Assembly (NCBI GenBank): GCA_016800925.1
Contig: JABCPU010001064.1
Location: 1 to 17,174, forward strand
From: Suillus spraguei
Taxonomy: Eukaryota; Basidiomycota; Agaricomycetes; Boletales; Suillaceae
Reading direction: 5' to 3'
Length of the DNA: 17,174 nucleotides
The notes beneath the pieces are model-generated. The model saw nothing but the letters and a program-made list of their open reading frames with translations, ran no database searches and had not been told where the DNA came from. Shown here one piece after another: positions 1 through 8,090 of the stretch (position 1 is the first letter of the stretch; every line of letters starts with the position of its first letter). A program made the position numbers and the translations under genes.

Positions 1-1850
1 GCCAGGAATTCGGGATTCGGGTCCCGGGTCTTGGTACTTGACACTCGGTGAACTGTGCAAGGAAATAGAAAATTTACATGATACAGATTTTTGCAAGTTT
101 CAATTTTGAAGTTTGAAGTGTGAAGTTTCGGGGTTCGGGGGTCAGGTTCCGGCACTCGGCACTTGTTACACTGCCAGGAATTCGGGATTCGGGTCCCGGG
201 TCTTGGTACTTGACACTCGGTGAACTGTGAAGGAAATAGAAAATTTACATGATACAGATTTTTGCAAGTTTCAATTTTGATTTGAAGTTTGAAGTGTGAA
301 GTTTCGGGGTTCGGGGGTCAGGTTCCGGCACTCGGCACTTGTTACACTGCCAGGAATTCGGGATTCGGGTCCCGGGTCTTGGTACTTGACACTCGGTGAA
401 CTGTGTAAGGAAATAGAAATTTACATGATACAGATTTTTGCAAGTTTCAATTTTGAAGTTTGAAGTGTGAAGTTTCGGGGTTCGGGGGTCAGGTTCCGGC
501 ACTCGGCACTTGTTACACTGCCAGGAATTCGGGATTCGGGTCCCGGGTCTTGGTACTTGACACTCGGTGAACTGTGCAAGGAAATAGAAAATTTACATGA
601 TACAGATTTTTGCAAGTTTCAATTTTGAAGTTTTTGAAGTTTGAAGTTTGAAGTTTCGGGTTCGGGGGTCGGTTCCGGCACTCGGCACTTGTTACACTGC
701 CAGGAATTCGGGATTCGGGTCCCGGGTCTTGGTACTTGACACTCGGTGAACTGTGCAAGGAAATAGAAAATTTACATGATACAGATTTTTGCAAGTTTCA
801 ATTTTGAAGTTTGAAGTTTGAAGTTTGAAGTTGAGTTCGGAGTTCGGGGTCGGGTTCCGGCACTCGGCACTTGTTACACTGCCAGGAATTCGGGATTCGG
901 GTCCGGGTCTTGGTACTTGACACTCGGTGAACTGTGGAAGGAAATAGAAAATTTACATGATACAGATTTTTGCAAGTTTCAATTTTGAAGTTGGTTTGAA
1001 GTTTCGGAGTTCGGGGGTCGGGTTCCGGCACTCAGCACTTGTTACACTGCCAGGAATTCGGGAATCGGGTCCCGGGTCTTGGTACTTGACACTTGGTGAA
1101 CTGTGGAAGGAAATAGAAAATTTACATGATACAGCTTTTTGCAAGTTTCAATTTTTGAAGTTTGAAGTTTCGGAGTTCGGGGGTCGGGTTCCGGCACTCG
1201 GCACTTGTTACACTGCCAGGAATTCGGGATTTGGGTCCCAGGTCTTGGTACTTGACACTCAGTGAACTGTGTAAGGAAATAGAAATTTTACATGATACAG
1301 ATTTTTGCAAGTTTCAATTTTGAAGTTTGAAGTGTGAAGTTTCGGGGTTCGGGGGTCAGGTTCCGGCACTTGGCACTTGTTACACTGCCAGGAATTCGGG
1401 ATTCGGGTCCCGGGTCTTGGTACTTGACACTCGGTGAACTTTGCAAGGAAATAGACATTTTACATGATACAGATTTTTGCAAGTTTCAATTTTGAAGTTT
1501 GAAGTGTGAAGTTTTGGGGTTCGGGGCTCAGGTGCCGGCACTCGGCACTTGTTATATAGCCAGGAATTCAGGATTTGGGTCCCGGGTCTTGGTACTTGAC
1601 ACTCGGTGAACTGTGTAAGGAAATAGACATTTTACATGATACACATTTTTGTGAGTTCCAAGTTCCAAGTTTTAAGTTTTGAGGTTCTGGGTTCGGGTTC
1701 CGGCACTTGGCACTTGTTACATTGCCAAGGATTCATGATTCGGGTCCTGGGTCTTGGTACTTGACACTCGGTGAACTGTGTGAGGAAATAGGCATTTTAC
1801 ATGATATACATTTTTGCAAGTTTCAAGTTTTGAGTTTTGAGTTTCAGCTT
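1..1850. repeat. Satellite array, ~172-bp monomers, about 11 copies
   Basis: Monomers begin with GCCAGGAATTCGGGATTCGG or close variants at about 1, 173, 349, 520, 699, 881, 1049, 1215, 1387, 1559 and 1724, giving spacings of 172, 176, 171, 179, 182, 168, 166, 172, 172 and 165. Each contains CTTGGTACTTGACACTCGG, an AT-rich middle (AATTTACATGATACAG), a variable run of TTTGAAG heptamers and a GC-rich tail (TTCCGGCACTCGGCACTTG). Length differences come largely from the heptamer run. The last two monomers are the most diverged, so the right edge looks like an eroding array boundary. The array meets the window start and probably continues left. Open minus-strand frames in it reflect low stop density and are not genes. 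A centromeric or subtelomeric role is possible but not shown. Confidence 0.97.
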
Positions 1851-1871
1851 TTTATTGCCTCACATTTTTCT

Positions 1872-1957
1872 GAGTCCCAAGTGCCAAATCCTGAGTGCCG
1901 AACCCCAGTAGTCCACAATTTCGGGGTTCGGCACTTGGGATTCAGCACTCAGGACTC
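1872..1957. repeat. Imperfect inverted repeat at the satellite edge
   Basis: The 35-nt arms 1872-1906 and 1923-1957 are separated by a 16-nt loop and match at 29 of 35 positions. The six mismatches fall in three adjacent pairs, each reading TG in one arm where the other reads CA. This fits three ancestral CpG sites deaminated on opposite strands. The arm words (TTCGGCACT, GGATTC) resemble satellite monomer words, so it may derive from inverted satellite fragments. The sequence from 1958 to 2093 holds nothing else I can assign. Confidence 0.7.
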
Positions 1958-2093
1958 AGACAAATGTCAGGCAATCAAAAGATTTGATTCACACATTTTT
2001 GGTAGATATCTTTTTTGTCTCAAATCTGTTACAGCCATGCAAAACCAGAGGCTACTCAGACATTCCAGCTTTGCATGGGGTCTCACTGGAGTG

Positions 2094-2700
2094 TCATAAC
2101 TAAATCATAAGGGCTTGGCCTCCGCTCGTGCGCTGTGCCCCTTATACAAGTATGTGCCCCTAATTTTGCATGAAGTCTGAGGGGGAGTTCCAGTGAAGTC
2201 CAGAGGGGAACTCCGGAGGAACTCTAGGGCTAGACTGCTCAATAGTGCGCCGACGGACTACTGGAGGATCATGGCAACCACGCAGGAACTATTTCCGGAG
2301 GACAGGAAATACAGGTAAGACTACTGGGTTAAGTCCCAAGTAGAATGGAATGGAGGACGGACTGCCAGACAAAGTCCAGGGCAAGATAGGAGGGAAGCTC
2401 CAGGGGGACAGATGATCCACAGGATGTCAAGGGTGGGGTAGGACAGGTCCGGAGGTCCGGAGATAGGAGGTCCGGAGATAGGAGGTCTGGAAAGGGAGGA
2501 GTGGAGGAGTGTAGGAGTGGAGGACCAGAGAAGTGAAGCTCCATGGATCCAAGGGGAAGTATTTAGGACATTGATGAGGATCGGAAGTCTCAGATGTCAG
2601 AGGAGGGAAAGTCCAGACATAGTGGTGGGTGAGCTGTGCTCAGGGTGGGCTAGGATATGCATAGGGTTAGCAAGCTAGCTGCAGAGGTCTGAAGGTCCAG
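2094..2700 (-). mobile_element. Diverged LTR-like remnant (second family), minus orientation
   Basis: From about 2094 the plus strand reads AAGGGCTTGGCCTCCGCTCG, then CTGTGCCCCTTATACAAGT and TGTGCCCCTAATTTTG. This closely follows the reverse complement of the U5 end of the chromovirus LTR (AAGGGCTTTGGCCTC, CTGTGCCCCTTTCTCGAGT, ATGCCCCTTATTTC). Past about 2215 the similarity drops to shared purine-rich, CCGGA-rich composition. The simplest reading is the U5 end of a related but distinct LTR family in minus orientation. The far end and any target duplication cannot be located, so the right limit is arbitrary. No coding sequence is seen here. Confidence 0.5.
2451..2490. repeat. Short 15-bp tandem repeat
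   Basis: GGAGGTCCGGAGATA occurs at 2451-2465 and 2466-2480, followed by a partial third copy GGAGGTCTGG. It lies in a purine-rich stretch inside the LTR-like remnant. It is probably simple slippage. Confidence 0.85.
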
Positions 2701-2754
2701 TCAGATGATATGCAACTACCTCAGCTCCGCCATGTCTACAATTATCATACACAT

Positions 2755-3155
2755 GGGCCCACCCGTCTATATTTTATACCACCCTCGGCCCACCCGTCTG
2801 ATATAATATACTGTACAACACCCTCGGCCCACCCGTCTAATACAATATTTTATATAACACTCTCGGCCCAACCGTCTAATATGTGTCTGGGCCCACCCGT
2901 GTATGTGATAACAAGTACCCTTCACATACCTGTCTACCTGATACACATCTACCTTGGTACACCCATCTACATAATATCTAACTACCTCGGCCCATCCGTC
3001 TACCGGATATTCATGTACATCGGCCCACTCATCTACTCTACATATTCCTTGCATGGGCCCACCCGCCGTCATCGGGAATAATATTCCTCCCGGCCCATCC
3101 GTCATGAACGAGGATATTTCTACCATGGGCCCATGGTCCGCTGGCCCGTATCATA
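2755..3155. repeat. Quasi-periodic array of GGCCCACCCGTCT-like motif
   Basis: The motif (G/C)GGCCCACCCGTCT recurs at 2755, 2786, 2825, 2864, 2889, 2988, 3021, 3055, 3091 and 3127, with weaker copies near 2925 and 2957. Spacing is mostly 31-39 nt, and the spacers are AT-rich (such as ATATAATATACTG). Motif cores are conserved better than spacers, which differs from an ordinary minisatellite. It could be the U3 enhancer region of the LTR-like remnant on its left, or an independent degenerate minisatellite. Open frames on both strands are by-products of the repeat. Confidence 0.75.
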
Positions 3156-3179
3156 GGGATATTATGCATGTCCGCTCAC

Positions 3180-3260
3180 TCGTATAATATGGAGATAGTT
3201 CACTGTAATATGTTTAGACTGGAGATTACCGCTTGATATCAAACAATTTCCATGGCTCCT
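3180..3260 (-). pseudogene. Possible continuation of the Helitron Rep fragment
   Basis: Read on the minus strand directly beyond the solo LTR, this stretch gives EPWKLFDI and, after a frame change, SGNLQSKH. These words resemble the region after the GxVSLP motif in fungal Helitron Rep proteins, as I remember the family. If correct, the solo LTR at 3261-4011 inserted into a Helitron with small losses at the junction. The match is short and shifted, so this is tentative. Confidence 0.3.
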
Positions 3261-4011
3261 TGTGTAGATGTACTCAGGGTGAGAGTCGAAGGGCTTTGGC
3301 TCAGTTCTCACTGTGCCTTTCTCGGTAATTTTTTTCAGGGAGGAGTTATTCGTCCGAAGACCCGGAAGGGTTGCGTGACGGATCCGGGTGTCCGAAGGTG
3401 TCGGATGTAATACGTCCGAAGGTAATTCGGAACGTAAGGAGAGGAAAGAGATTAAGGCTAGTTTCGGAACGAGTTCCTAACTAGAAACTAACGGAGATGG
3501 ACTATCCGAAGATAGAGTCGGAGGTATGGACTATAGGAGTCAATCCTAAGTCTCGGAAGGTGACTTAAAGCGGAGAGTGCTTAAGTCCGGAGGAGGCAGA
3601 ATGAGTAGAATCTAAGATGATATTCGAACTAAGGTTCTACGGAGATCTACAAGTGGTTTATATACAGTAAGTATCTAAGACGGATAATCAGCAAGTCCGG
3701 GACTGAGGGCTATGTACGAAGTGTAACGGAAGTCTATTAGTTAATGCACAGCGGATCAGTAAGCATGAATCGGAAATGAACACAGGAAACGGATCAGTAA
3801 CACAGGACAGAAATATAAACAGCCGGAGTACCGGTAGTAGGAGAAATGACGAAAGGAGATAGACGCAGATGTTCACCAGGGAGTTAAGGTGCGAGAAGTG
3901 AGTACATTCGGATGGGTGGTCCGGACAGGATCTGTGGACCGGACGGATATGGAAACGATCAGATCTGGACGGATATGATCGGATCTGAGATTAGAAGTAT
4001 GGTATATGACA
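3261..4011 (-). mobile_element. Solo LTR of the chromovirus family, minus orientation
   Basis: This 751-bp segment aligns over its whole length to the reverse complement of the LTR at 4337-5105. The U3 end (minus-strand TGTCATATACCATACTTC) is at 4011 and the U5 end near 3261, where it is most degraded. It keeps the TATA box (minus strand, 3658-3664) and, 34 nt downstream, the predicted transcript start AGTTCGAATAT (minus strand, 3620-3630). No internal region is attached, so it is a solo LTR. Flanking bases CTCCT on the left and GGAAG on the right do not form a duplication. Confidence 0.9.
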
Positions 4012-4336
4012 GGAAGGCTGACTTGGCCCTATAAGCAGCACATACCAAAGCGAGGGTTTGGCAAAGAGGAGTTGGAGAGTCTTTCACATGCAAAGTGAAG
4101 TGCATGACATTTAGGACACTCTACATTAGGGGACCAAGAGTGTGATGGTTGGCTGGTTCTGTATATGGTTGAGCTCCATCAGGAATAGGAATAACCTGAT
4201 TGATATGCTGGTTGTCCTCTGCTTCATGCTCCTGGTGTTGTTCCTGCTGCTGGATTCTCCTTCTCTCTTCATCATCTGCATGTTGCTCTTGAGATATTGG
4301 GTTATTATATTCACGTAGTGCCTCCTCAAGACGCTC
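4012..4336 (-). pseudogene. Helitron Rep/helicase fragment, N-terminal part, broken
   Basis: On the minus strand an acidic, Gln-rich segment (ERLEEALREYNNP near the right edge, then many E and Q residues) leads to HHTLGPLM. After a frame change it continues ECPKCHALHF (from about 4121), LSNSS, FGMCC, an in-frame stop, then GQVSL. The CPxCxALHxxxE and FGxCCxxGxVxLP pattern is the start of the Helitron helicase-like N-terminal domain as known from fungal Helitrons. Rolling-circle HUH motifs and the helicase are absent. The fragment is cut on the left by the solo LTR and on the right by the full element's 5' LTR. The frameshift and stop make it non-functional. Confidence 0.75.
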
Positions 4337-5105
4337 TGTCATATACCATACTTCTAATCTCAGATCCGACCATATCCATCCAGATCCAATCGTTTCCATA
4401 TCCGTCTGGTCCACAGATCCTGTCCAGACCACCCATCCGAATGTACTCACTTCTCGCACCTTAACTCCCTTGTGTACATCTGCGTCTATCTCCTTTCGTC
4501 ATTTCTCCTACTACCGGTACTCCGGCTGTTTATATTTCCGTCCTGTGTTACTGATCCGTTTCCTGTGTTCATTTCCGATTCATGCTTACTGATCCGCTGT
4601 GCATTAACTAATAGACTTCCGTTACACTTCATACATAGCCCTTGGTCCCGGACTTGCTGATTATCCATCTTAGATACTTACAGTATATAAACCACTTGTA
4701 GATCTCCGTAGAACCTTAGTTTGAATATCATCTTAGATTCTACTCATTCTGCCTCTTCCGGACTTAAACCACTTTCCGCTTTAAGTCACCTTCCGAGACT
4801 TAGGATTGATTCCTATAGTCTATATCTCCGACTCTATCTTCGGATAGTCCATCTCCGTTAGTTTCTAGTTAGGAACTCATTCCGAAACTAGCCTTAATCC
4901 CTGTCCTCTCCTTACGTTCCGAATAACCTTTGGACGTATCATATCCGACACCTTCGGACACCCGGATCCGTTACGCAACTCCTTCCGGGTCTTCGGACGA
5001 ATAACTCCTCCCTGAAATAAGGGGCATTACTCGAGAAAGGGGCACAGTGTACGAACTGAGGCCAAAGCCCTTCGGATCTTTCTACCCTTGAGTACAGTCT
5101 TAACA
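4337..5105 (+). repeat. 5' LTR (769 bp)
   Basis: It begins TGTCATATACCATAC and ends GTCTTAACA, the usual TG...CA ends. It matches the 3' LTR at 11436-12181 along its length, with small indels such as a 4-nt difference about 40 nt in. Several differences are CpG-to-TpG/CpA changes, for example GATCCGACC versus GATCCAACC and TTTGAA versus TTCGAA. The U3/R boundary is predicted at 4718, after the TATA box at 4684. The U5 region carries AAGGGGCATTACTCGAG and AAGGGGCACAGTG, which recur in the diverged LTR at 2094. Confidence 0.95.
4684..4728 (+). promoter_or_regulatory. LTR promoter: TATA box and predicted transcript start
   Basis: TATATAA lies at 4684-4690. Thirty-four bases downstream is AGTTTGAATAT (4718-4728). 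In the other two LTR copies the same site reads AGTTCGAATAT, the exact reverse complement of the 11 nt at the primer-binding site. The position fits a transcription start, so this is the predicted start of the R region. The single C-to-T change in this copy is at a CpG. Confidence 0.6.
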
Positions 5106-5118
5106 GTATATTCGAACT
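5106..5118 (+). other. Primer-binding site, probably self-primed (Tf1-like)
   Basis: Directly after the 5' LTR the sequence reads GTATATTCGAACT. It lacks the TGG expected for a site that pairs with a tRNA CCA end. The 11 nt ATATTCGAACT (5108-5118) is exactly complementary to AGTTCGAATAT, the predicted RNA 5' end, in the 3' LTR (11805-11815) and solo LTR (minus strand, 3620-3630). In Tf1 and related chromoviruses the first 11 nt of the RNA fold back on such a site and prime reverse transcription. The central TTCGAA is itself palindromic, which slightly weakens the statistics. Confidence 0.65.
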
Positions 5119-5155
5119 CAAACCTTTCCAAGTAACTTTTAAACCATCCCATATC

Positions 5156-6445
5156 ATGCCTCCCCGTAAAACTCAAAACACTCTCCGAGGAGCCGGACTT
5201 GGCCCGATCCAACGAGATCCCACACCTATCGTCCAAACATTCACCAGTTTCTCTCAACGCCGCGCAAGCATGAGCGACATAGGCCAAAGTATTTCCGCTC
5301 GTCAAGTCAGACCGGATCCGATAACACCAACTCGGAAACCGGATAACCCAGATTCCAACTTGTGCCCGACCATTCGCTTTGATGATGAGCTGCGCAGTAA
5401 CCCACCAGATGATGAAATGGATGATCCGGACAACGAGGACCTGGATGACGAAGAAGATAAAATCCACCTGAGCCCTCAGGACTGGGTCCTAGCCCAACTA
5501 TCCGTAGCCATTAACCACCTCGCTCGCAGTAGCCGTCGCACCCCCACCTCGGATGATAGCAAAGTCAAAATCCGTGAGCCAGATACCTTCGATGGGTCCG
5601 AACCTCGCAAACTCCGGGCATTCTTCGTCCAATGTGAGCTCAACTTCCAGAGCAAACCTAGCGCTTTCCGTTCCAGACGCGCTAAAGTCAATTTCGCCCA
5701 ATCCTACCTTAAAGGTATGGCTCTCGAGTGGTTTGAACCGGACCTCCTTTCGGACGGATATAGCAACCGTCCGGACTGGATGGATGACTACTCCGAGTTC
5801 ATGCTCGAGCTCCAAACCAATTTCGGACCCACGATCCCTCGGGAGACGCAGAGATGCAGTTAGAACAACTCCACATGCGTGACGGACAACGGATCAACAA
5901 GTACGTTGTAGAATTCCAGCGACTTGCCTCCCAAGTACGCGAATGGGGAGACGGAGCCCTACGACGCCAATTCTACAATGGACTTCCGGCCCAAATCAAA
6001 GATGAGATTAGTCGCATGGGTAAGCCCACTACCCTTTCGGAGTTCAAGACTCTCGCCCAGACCATCGACGCCCGTACTGGGAACGGAGGGGCGAAGTCAC
6101 CCGAGAGAGTAGAACCACCTCTTCCAATCCTCCCAGGCAGTCAACATCCGACCGGACGAACTCCAACTCATCGGATCCGATACGCCCAAATTCAATAAAC
6201 CCACATCCTCCACAACATCCTCTACCCCGAAAGTTTTGGATCTCCCTAGCGTTGTTGGTGCAGACGGAAAGCTAACCACCCAGGAGCGTCAGAGACGTAT
6301 TGACAAAAGGCTCTGTATGTTCTGCGGCGGACCTGGTCACACTGCCCGGGAATGCACCAAATCCACTTCGCGCGCTGCCAAAGGCCGCGCTACTATGCTC
6401 ACTCCGGAAACGGAACCGGAAGCCTCGGATGAGGCAAAAAATTAG
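5156..6445 (+). pseudogene. gag: gag (capsid and nucleocapsid), frameshifted
   Basis: It starts at ATG 5156, 50 bp past the LTR. The first piece (5156 to about 5829) has a basic N terminus, an acidic stretch with many D and E residues, then the retrotransposon Gag core (FDGSEPRKLRAFF, AQSYLKGMALEWF). A one-base loss near 5830 moves the frame, after which the core continues (MQLEQLHMRDGQRINKY, LPAQIKDEISRMG) to about 6074. A third frame carries YWERRGEV, and a fourth piece (about 6186 to 6445) has a CCHC zinc knuckle, C-x2-C-x4-H-x4-C, at 6314-6355. Gag packages element RNA in virus-like particles. The final stop TAG at 6443 lies directly after a slippery heptamer, linking gag to pol by -1 frameshifting. 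The breaks make this copy non-functional. Confidence 0.9.
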
Positions 6446-6500
6446 TCCGCGACCCTCCTGACTCCGTACGGGATGAGGGTCGCGTTGGCCCAACCCGTGC
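6436..6500 (+). promoter_or_regulatory. Predicted -1 programmed ribosomal frameshift signal (gag/pol)
   Basis: The heptamer A AAA AAT (6436-6442) is in phase with gag codons GCA AAA AAT and is followed at once by the gag stop TAG (6443-6445). A -1 slip reads AAA AAA TTA GTC and enters the open protease frame. Five bases further, CGCGACCCTC (6448-6457) and GAGGGTCGCG (6475-6484) form a perfect 10-bp stem. Loop bases GTACGGG (6466-6472) can pair with CCCGTGC (6494-6500), six Watson-Crick pairs plus one G-U, giving an H-type pseudoknot. Slippery site, spacer and structure match the known rules for -1 frameshifting. Activity is inferred. Confidence 0.8.
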
Positions 6501-7077
6501 AACGGAACTACGACTCAACGCTGTAACTCTTCCTGATCCGAACTCTCTGTGTCCATATGTCTCTCTTCCATCTTTCTCCAATATATCTGACTTTCCGGCC
6601 CTCATAGACTGTGGTTCCTCCCACTGCTTCATAGACACTGATTTCGTCCGAGAACATAAAATTCCTACCTATCAGATTCCTCCGCTTCCACTCCGTTTAT
6701 TTGATGGTACATGCAATAACAATATTGTCGAGGCCATAAACTTATCCGTCCGATTCTCCTCCGGTGTAATCACTTCCGACACGTTCTACATCACCCCTTT
6801 GGATTCCTCATGTTATATCGTTCTCGGATATAGCTGGCTCACCCGACACAATCCGTTGATTGACTGGGTATTGGGCAGCATCGAGTTCCGAACTACTGAA
6901 CAGGGAGAGCCATTAACCCCATCCGCATCACCGCTGCCTCCGGACACACCGTCCATGGCAGGAAAATCCAATCCGACACCTCTGTTACCTTCGGGTATTC
7001 CACCCAAGGAAGATTCCTCCCTCCAATATCTCCGTCGCCTCAGAGCACCCCATCCGTGGCAGAGACTCCGCCTCTGA
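6436..7077 (+). pseudogene. pol: pol: aspartic protease domain
   Basis: The frame entered by the -1 slip stays open from the slippery site to a stop at 7075-7077. It contains the retropepsin-like active site ALIDCGSSHCFID (about 6598-6636), where DCGS replaces the common D-T/S-G form as in many gypsy elements. The end of the fold is YIVLGYSWLTRHNPLIDW (about 6814-6867). The protease would cut the Gag-Pol polyprotein. A Pro/Ser-rich linker follows. Near 7050-7077 the reading continues in another frame, so this domain itself is uninterrupted but is cut off from reverse transcriptase. Confidence 0.88.
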
Positions 7078-8090
7078 CCAAATCCGAACCCTCCGCTGGT
7101 ACTCCAGTCCCTAACATATCGTTGATAAACGCAGTGGCCTTTTGCCGTGCCTGCAAGTTAGAAGGATCTACTCAGTTCAGCATCTACCTCCGTCCCTCCG
7201 AAGTAAACCTTCGATCCGCATCCGTATCATCCGATCCTCCAGACCTCTCCAGAATCCCTTCCGATTACCACGAATTCGCGGATGTCTTCGACAAAGGCAA
7301 AGCCGACAACTTCCCCCACATCGACCCTACGATCTCAAGATTGAGTTGGAAGAAGGGGCTAGTCCGCCTCTCGGAACCATATACTCTCTTTCTCCGGTAG
7401 AGCTTGAGGCCCTCCGGAAGTTCCTTGATGAAAACATCTCGTCCGGACTCCTCCGCTCCTCATCTTCTCCCCACGGAGCCCCCGTCCTATTTGTCAAAAA
7501 GAAGGATGGATCCCTCCGCCTTTGTGTGGATTTCCGCGGCCTTAACCACATCACCAAGAAGGACCGATATCCGTTACCCCTCATTGCCGACCTACTAGAC
7601 TCCCCGAGCCGCGCTAAAGTTTATACCAAAATTGATCTCCGATCTGCATATCACCTCGTCCGGATAACAGAAGGAGACGAGTGGAAGACTTCCTTCCGTA
7701 CGCGCTATGGCTCCTATGAATGGTTGGTGATGCCGGAAGGCCTCACGAATGCTCCGGCAGCTTTCCAGCGCTTTGTCAATAGCGTATTTGCCGATATGCT
7801 GGACGTATGTGTTGTTGTATATCTGGATGACATCCTTATCTATTCCCAAGACCTTGCAAGTCATAAGGAACATGTCCGAGAAGTTTTGCGACGTCTCCGT
7901 AAACACCGACTATATGCCAAACCCGAGAAATGCGAATTTCATTCATCCTCCGTCGAATATCTTGGTTACCTCCTATCTCCGGATGGCTTGACAATGTCGT
8001 CCGAAAGATCCAGTCTATCATAGACTGGCCAGAACCTCGGAAAGTCAAGGACATCCAATCTTTCCTCGGATTCGCTAATTCTATCGTCGT
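7056..8090 (+). pseudogene. pol: pol: reverse transcriptase domain, frameshifted
   Basis: The N-terminal part (7056 to about 7310) ends in [14 protein letters not shown], the usual lead-in to gypsy RT. A frame change near 7310 moves to the main piece, about 7310 to 8000. This contains [20 protein letters not shown], then KIDLRSAYH with the first catalytic Asp (codon 7634), [13 protein letters not shown] (from 7730) and YLDDILIYS with the two catalytic Asp (YLDD 7820-7831). Motif MPEGL has Glu where Phe is usual. A third piece (about 8003-8085) has [18 protein letters not shown] and FLGFAN in yet another frame. All catalytic residues are visible but frameshifts prevent a full-length product. 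Confidence 0.93.

Noticed and set aside
957..1265. Plus-strand open frame of 102 codons
   Set aside because: It lies wholly inside satellite monomers.
245..1482. Series of 60-90 codon minus-strand open frames with recurring residues
   Set aside because: They repeat with the satellite period and arise because the monomer has few stops in that frame; monomer length is often not a multiple of three, so no long product is possible.
1..1850. CRISPR-like array
   Set aside because: The repeats are contiguous 172-bp monomers without unique spacers, and the context is eukaryotic.
1707..2099. Plus-strand open frame of 130 codons
   Set aside because: It spans the last satellite monomer, the inverted repeat and unrelated sequence, with no protein-like motif.
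2710..3126. Overlapping open frames on both strands
   Set aside because: Their residues follow the GGCCCACCCGTCT repeat; simultaneous openness on both strands is a repeat effect.
3688..3876. Open frames in the LTRs (also 4472-4660 and 11182-11697)
   Set aside because: The same frame appears in all LTR copies because the LTRs are homologous; it has no coding role expected in an LTR.
5111..5119. TTCGAACTC near the PBS resembling a tRNA T-arm complement
   Set aside because: No acceptor stem or TGG is nearby, and the exact 11-nt match to the predicted RNA 5' end explains it better.
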